Shown: positions 60,301 to 64,000 of the stretch, piece after piece | Layout of the letters: every line of letters begins with the position of its first letter | Numbering within the stretch: the stretch's first letter is position 1 | IMG/VR virus record: IMGVR_UViG_3300023074_000001 | Coordinates: 62,001-126,000 of that record | From: a virus | Reading direction: 5' to 3' (one strand) | DNA: 64,000 nt | The notes under the pieces: model-generated | What the model was told of the DNA's origin: nothing | What the model saw: only the letters and a program-made list of their open reading frames with translations | The model's database searches: none | Program-made: the position numbers and the translations under genes

Positions 60301-62257
60301 TAGCTTGGCTGAAACTGACGAAAAACTGAAAGAGATTATAAACTCAGCTGATAAGTATGGGTTAAGTCTTACTGACGTTGCTGGAGCACTGAATAATCAA
60401 GAACAAAATCTAAGTAGGTTCAACGCTCAAATTGATACTCAAATTAATGCATTAGTCAGTGCTAGAGATGCTCAAATTGAATATGCTCGATCAACTGGTG
60501 ATACTACTGGTGCATTCCAGGCAGATATTGATGTTGTTCAAAAGCAGATTGATACTGTTCAAGCATATAAGGACCAGGTTAACTCTACTGCTAAGGCTCA
60601 GAATAGACAGAACGAGATCCTTCAAGATTCTACTAAGCTGACAAGAACTTATCAGCAGAGACTTGCTGGCCTTACTCAGGAGCAGGTTGAAAACTCAGTA
60701 AGAGCAGGCGAGATGGATGGAAAAATTCGTCTACTTTCCGGTGCCTTGGATACTATGTCTAGTGCTACCTCGTCCGCGAGAGATCGTTCACGTGCATTAG
60801 CTAATATCATTTCTCATGAGACTGGAGAGATGGAATCAGCTAATGAGGCAGCCGAAAACTTTGCTGGTCAAATGCTTAATCTACAAGACGCAGTTAAGGC
60901 TAACGGTCGTACTTTAAGTATTCATACTCGTGAGGGCTTGAGAAACCGTGATGCGCTAGAAGATGCTGCAAAGGCTACTCGTGATCTGTATCTTGAGGAT
61001 ATTGCTTCAGGTCGTCCTATGGACGAATCTATCAAGAGGCATAAAGAGAGAATTACTGAGCTTAGAAAAGAAGCGAAGGACCTTAAGTTAAATAAGAAGG
61101 AAACTGAAAATCTTATTAAGACTTACGGTGATGTTCCTGATAGCGTAAAGACTGATATTCAGTCTGACAATAAGGGATTCGCGCAAGTTTATGCAGATTT
61201 AATGAAGCTCCAGGTTATGCAGAAGGCATTGCAAGAAGGTAAGTCTCTAGGTGAGGCTCAGAAATCTTGGAATGCTGAATCCAGTAAACTTTATCAGCGT
61301 TATATTCCACCTAAGGGAGATGGTCCAGGATTCAAGGAAGGCGGCCCTGTTTGGGGTGCAGGTACTAGGACATCTGACTCTATTAGAGCTTGGTTGTCTA
61401 ACGGTGAGTTTGTTCAGCCTACAGATGCAGTTGAGCATTACGGAATGCCCATCATGGAGGCATTACGTACTAAGAAGCTGGATAAGTCTGCGCTGAATGA
61501 AGCATTACCTGATGACAATATGTCAAACTTTAAATCAGGTGGTCACGCACACAGTACCAATTGTGCTGCTTGTGAATCAGGTGGACATAAGTTTGCCAAG
61601 GGTGGTACACCAACTTGGCCTTTCATAGTTACCCCAAAGGGCACAAAGATCGACAAGAATTGGGTTAACGAAGGGGCCATGGGTGATATTGGTTCAGGTG
61701 TTGGTGGTGGAGGTTATAAGTGGCAGATGGCGGTACTGAGAAAGCAGTTCCCAGGGTTGCCTTTGATTTCTGGGTTCCGTCCTGGATCTAGAACTCTTTC
61801 TGGTAACAGGTCTTATCACTCTGTAGGTAGAGCTGTTGACTTACCTCCACGCCGTGATGTTGCTGCGTGGATTAGGGCGACTTATGGGTCTAGGACTAAG
61901 GAACTTATTACTCCTTATAACGATCTCAACTTACACAACGGTAAGCCACACCGCTATACTGGAGCTATTTGGAACCAGCACAATTTCGCTGGTGGAAACG
62001 CTCACGATCACTGGGCATTCAAGCAGGGTGGTTTGGTTGATCTTATGAATATGATGGGAATGGATAATCTTGCTCCGCAGAAGCAGGCACCGTTACCAAC
62101 TACTCCAAGGTCTCTTTCTCCTGCTGCTAGCTCTGTAGTCAACAACTCAACAAACCAGGCAAGGACATTTGGCGATGTTATTATCAACAACCCAATGCCT
62201 GAGCGTGCAGGAGATTCAATTCGTGATTCATTGTATCGTACACAGATGCTATTATAA
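57383..62257 (+). CDS. Tape measure protein with M15-like peptidase end
   Basis: 1,624 residues behind CAGGAGG. Coiled coil at the start (NLIREANKAKRALRELREEE), hydrophobic helices near 365-430 and 790-815 and 925-945, long helical middle. Near 1477 SYHSVGRAVDLPPRRDVAAW and near 1540 HDHWAF give the H-D-H zinc set of M15-type peptidases, a wall-cutting part for DNA entry. Length sets tail length (about 1.5 A per residue gives roughly 240 nm). Confidence 0.9.
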   Translation: MTSPGGEHISRYRALGEFDNLIREANKAKRALRELREEEAKLNAQSLSDDKKITASKLERAKAEKSSTDSAKKATADLNRGDQAGKSGEDAGTSYTRGLGRGIDKGRQSPENRRFLDAATQALKGAFEKAGTDSGTSFQGNFGKALRGSGGSSSPLNAAMTQKLRELREQAGPAGQDTGNRYVMGFASKIRDLNNILPLLGQDKLDLNVDITDAQQSMKALEFELKRLSHVTAEPRVRIDASRALDNLRAIQKLFKDEVAEDIIKESRRIQDELKVIDNLPSGKAFKFWTLTALSDMSRVFKEADRGTSVFQRLRQSIAASGSGGGGNYFKTLISGFDDLSGASSRVLQRLGRVSGELYRMPGVIAVLLSTIPALISGLGGLVGAAGSVGSALGSLSGFLAAAPGLSFAFIGSIGAMSATIGGLSDVFKNAQRAADAEAEAKEKSRLGTEKALTAAQKYKLSLESLSPATEEVTLALVKFSEKYGEVQKRVGENFFKEIAKDTGKLNEVLPILEKFFGKSATALGKLADEALRMITSGPFKRDFGIIAENNAGYIQDMGKAGLSLVTSLKNIAIAAGPFTAWVTGALREGAETFADWSAQARSDGTIQEFLDETTESGKILWQILKDLGNVINSFFQATVDEGQSYLQNLQDITSGWADVAKAQEGANSPLRTWLVQIRPIMASLGELISALAKGIGGLASNQDNIKTMIDLLDTLRTKVLPPILDILQHLNDSGIAVTVTEAIGTLLEAIAKFLDSGATTALSVFVTVLANFAELIFSFASLPVISDILGGLASAIATLAAVSIVARFTGLFKLWDFFTWMVRNKGNLSGAFADAARGAAGLSQVGGQQALPSRVPSPVTSVGSDDFIVNQTRATEKLGEASRRASVQTGAFSRTLSAIRVAGNTARTALSSLSGFIGGPWGIALIGATVAISAITSKLSDNKREAEDTKTAFLALKGAYGELKEGNTESISSLAETDEKLKEIINSADKYGLSLTDVAGALNNQEQNLSRFNAQIDTQINALVSARDAQIEYARSTGDTTGAFQADIDVVQKQIDTVQAYKDQVNSTAKAQNRQNEILQDSTKLTRTYQQRLAGLTQEQVENSVRAGEMDGKIRLLSGALDTMSSATSSARDRSRALANIISHETGEMESANEAAENFAGQMLNLQDAVKANGRTLSIHTREGLRNRDALEDAAKATRDLYLEDIASGRPMDESIKRHKERITELRKEAKDLKLNKKETENLIKTYGDVPDSVKTDIQSDNKGFAQVYADLMKLQVMQKALQEGKSLGEAQKSWNAESSKLYQRYIPPKGDGPGFKEGGPVWGAGTRTSDSIRAWLSNGEFVQPTDAVEHYGMPIMEALRTKKLDKSALNEALPDDNMSNFKSGGHAHSTNCAACESGGHKFAKGGTPTWPFIVTPKGTKIDKNWVNEGAMGDIGSGVGGGGYKWQMAVLRKQFPGLPLISGFRPGSRTLSGNRSYHSVGRAVDLPPRRDVAAWIRATYGSRTKELITPYNDLNLHNGKPHRYTGAIWNQHNFAGGNAHDHWAFKQGGLVDLMNMMGMDNLAPQKQAPLPTTPRSLSPAASSVVNNSTNQARTFGDVIINNPMPERAGDSIRDSLYRTQMLL

Positions 62258-62272
62258 GAGGGGAGGATAAAG

Positions 62273-63118
62273 ATGTCTAATTCAAGCGATGAGTATTGGG
62301 AGATTAACGGAGTATCGTTAAATCAGTATTGCTGGGCCATCAAGACCTTAGGTGGTTCTAGATTAGCTGTACCTAAGTTGCGAGGAGATAATACACTTTA
62401 TCCTTTCCGCGATGGTAGAGCTTTTAGATCTAAGCTGGCTGACTCTAGGATAATAACGTTGGCAATGTTCGTAGCCGGAATTGACCCCGCTACGAACAAT
62501 CCTAGAACCAACGGAAACCAAGATGTGCAATTCAACGATAACTGGAGAACGTTACAGAAGCTTTTCTGGTCTCCGTCTCAACAGTTAACTTTAACTCGTA
62601 GATGGTGGCAGGGTGCAGCATCTCCTGTATTGAAGGAGGCTACTGCTTTATGTGAACTAGCAGGAACCATGGACCCTACTATGACAGGAAGAACTAGAGC
62701 TGATTTTGCAGTTGACCTACTGCTCTCAGACCCCTATTTCTACGGCCCTGAATTAACGGTGAATTTAGTTCCGGGCGTCCCCCTAGTAGTGAACAACCCA
62801 GGAGATATAGATGTTTATTCAACAATTAAAATACAATTAAACGGTGAACTTGTTTCTCCTGTAATTACTAACCAGACTGTTCAACCTAATGTATGGGTAC
62901 GTATCAATACTGCTGTAATAGCTAATCCTGTTAATGTTGATGTAGGGCAATTTACTGTAACCAATAGTTTCGACAATACGAATCTTGTAGGAGCAACTAC
63001 TCATTCAGGAGATAGAGCTTGGTTGAAATTAGCGCCCGGCAATAACACCTTGAAACTTACGTCGATAGGTAACAGTACAGGAAATGCCGTTCTAAAGTAT
63101 AAGCCAGCTTATATTTGA
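62273..63118 (+). CDS. Distal tail protein
   Basis: 281 residues behind GGGGAGG. Beta-rich, with WEINGVSLNQYCWAIKTLGG, the segment FRDGRAFRSKLADSRIITLA and RWWQGAASPVLKEA; order after the tape measure fits a Dit-type hub protein. Confidence 0.75.
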   Translation: MSNSSDEYWEINGVSLNQYCWAIKTLGGSRLAVPKLRGDNTLYPFRDGRAFRSKLADSRIITLAMFVAGIDPATNNPRTNGNQDVQFNDNWRTLQKLFWSPSQQLTLTRRWWQGAASPVLKEATALCELAGTMDPTMTGRTRADFAVDLLLSDPYFYGPELTVNLVPGVPLVVNNPGDIDVYSTIKIQLNGELVSPVITNQTVQPNVWVRINTAVIANPVNVDVGQFTVTNSFDNTNLVGATTHSGDRAWLKLAPGNNTLKLTSIGNSTGNAVLKYKPAYI

Positions 63119-63137
63119 TCCCCTTGGAGGATAATAA

Positions 63138-63950
63138 ATGAGGTACTATTCTAATGTAGCTGTTCTAACTACATTATCTAACGTAGGTGGAATTTCAACT
63201 GGAGCAGTTGAAATAACCCCAGCATCAACAACAGGATTCCCTTCCCAATACCCCTATACTTTACGCCTTGAGCCTGATACTTCCAACGAAGAATTAGTTA
63301 CAGTAACGGGGCCTAAGGGCGGCGCACCAGGAACATTAATCATTACTCGTGCATCCGACGGCACTACAGCAAAAACACATGCTGCTGGATCTCCTATTGT
63401 TCATGGAGTATCAGCTCGTGATTTTCAGGAGCCTCAGAATCACATTGCCCTGACTACTGTCGCATCCGTTCATGGATTGCCCCAGGCTGCATGGGAGGAT
63501 GAGTTTACTATCTATAAGGATGTAGATCAGTCTTACAGTTCTGATACGTCGTTAAACAACGATACTGTTCTTAAATTTAATGCTGAAGCTAATACAAAAT
63601 ATCGAGTTGAACTCTATGCTATGGCATCTGGCTCTGGCGGTAATATTGTATTGGCGTGGACTGTTCCATCTGGTGCTGGAGGATTGCGTGCAGTACTCGG
63701 CCCCGCCGCTAACTCGTCTAATCGTGACGATACTAACGTAAGAGTTGGCGCTCACCAGATGAACACAGTAATTTCTTACGGTCTTAATTCTGAAGCAAAC
63801 TATGTATGTATCCAGGAGAGGTTCGTTGTCTCTATTGCTGCTACTTCAGGTGTGGTTCAACTTCAGCACGCTCAGCAAGTAACTAATGGATCTAACACAA
63901 CAATGCGTGCAGCGTCATATATGGTAGTCAGAAAACTTGTAAACAACTAA
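63138..63950 (+). CDS. Minor tail protein
   Basis: 270 residues behind TGGAGG. First part TGAVEITPASTTGFPSQYPY..., RASDGTTAKTHAAGSPIVHG, a module common in actinophage tail proteins; second part a jelly-roll-like domain (NTKYRVELYAMASGSGGNIV). Likely at the baseplate. Confidence 0.7.
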   Translation: MRYYSNVAVLTTLSNVGGISTGAVEITPASTTGFPSQYPYTLRLEPDTSNEELVTVTGPKGGAPGTLIITRASDGTTAKTHAAGSPIVHGVSARDFQEPQNHIALTTVASVHGLPQAAWEDEFTIYKDVDQSYSSDTSLNNDTVLKFNAEANTKYRVELYAMASGSGGNIVLAWTVPSGAGGLRAVLGPAANSSNRDDTNVRVGAHQMNTVISYGLNSEANYVCIQERFVVSIAATSGVVQLQHAQQVTNGSNTTMRAASYMVVRKLVNN

Positions 63951-63965
63951 TAGGAGTGTAAGACC

Positions 63966-64000
63966 ATGAGTCTAGCGTCACTGCCTCACAAAATTCCTTT
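63966..64000 (+). CDS. Start of a gene running off the window
   Basis: ATG 63966 behind TAGGAGTG. Eleven codons visible (SLASLPHKIP). Position suggests a further minor tail protein. Confidence 0.6.
   Translation, partial: MSLASLPHKIP

Noticed and set aside
1-64000. Integrase, attachment site, insertion sequence or transposase
   Set aside because: No recombinase or transposase motifs were seen; the HNH and GIY-YIG nucleases are not transposases. The phage appears virulent within this window.

Overview
This window is a large piece of a tailed double-stranded DNA phage (siphovirus type) of an actinobacterium, most likely Streptomyces. The virion genes are phage genes: terminase, DUF935-type portal, Mu-I-like protease, lambda-E-type capsid, tail chaperones with a frameshift, a 1,624-residue tape measure. 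The early promoters have the actinobacterial form TTGACN-17-TAGNNT, and there is a tRNA cluster, a B12-dependent ribonucleotide reductase and a TraB/FtsK-like translocase of the Streptomyces plasmid kind. The organism is inferred from gene content; no database search was possible. The window opens inside one gene and closes inside another, so genome ends and any terminal repeats cannot be seen.

Region 1 (1-14.3 kb, + strand): about forty short early genes, mostly hypothetical (HNH nuclease, phosphoribosyltransferase-like, DUF6011 zinc protein, SAP-like paralogues, SH3-like proteins, lipoproteins, small zinc fingers). Most genes or pairs have their own promoter, often fused to the previous stop codon or to a hairpin. 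Between them lie structured noncoding RNAs with their own promoters, starting at the predicted +1 and closed by 7-13 bp stems (9866-9949, 12771-12912, 12938-12998), plus tRNA-like elements with odd anticodon arms. A strong terminator (14266-14324) ends the region.

Region 2 (14.4-19.5 kb, - strand): a plasmid-transfer-like module: a TraB/FtsK-type translocase, two membrane proteins, and phased GGAAAC repeats just beyond the translocase stop codon. A coiled-coil protein and a DnaX-like clamp loader follow.

Region 3 (19.4-28 kb, - strand): tRNA genes (Ile, Gln x2, Arg, Thr x2, Phe, Ile, Asn and odd forms) with tiny ORFs between them, a cassette of surface-glycan hydrolases with Ig-like parts, a GIY-YIG nuclease and class II ribonucleotide reductase.

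Region 4 (28-34 kb, mostly - strand): small conserved phage proteins and an RNA-repair set (polynucleotide kinase-phosphatase, RlaP-like nucleotidyltransferase, Rnl1-type RNA ligase), with a + strand collagen-like fibre inserted. RNA repair and tRNAs together suggest defence against host anticodon nucleases.

Region 5 (34-64 kb, mostly + strand): M15-type lysin, two glycosyltransferases, a winged-helix-like regulator or replication protein, thioredoxin, packaging and head genes, fibres, capsid, metallophosphoesterase, membrane proteins, connectors, a third glycosyltransferase, major tail protein, G/GT chaperones, tape measure and distal tail. A repeated motif CCGATWA-N5/6-TAWRAWT in front of these units looks like a phage-specific late promoter.
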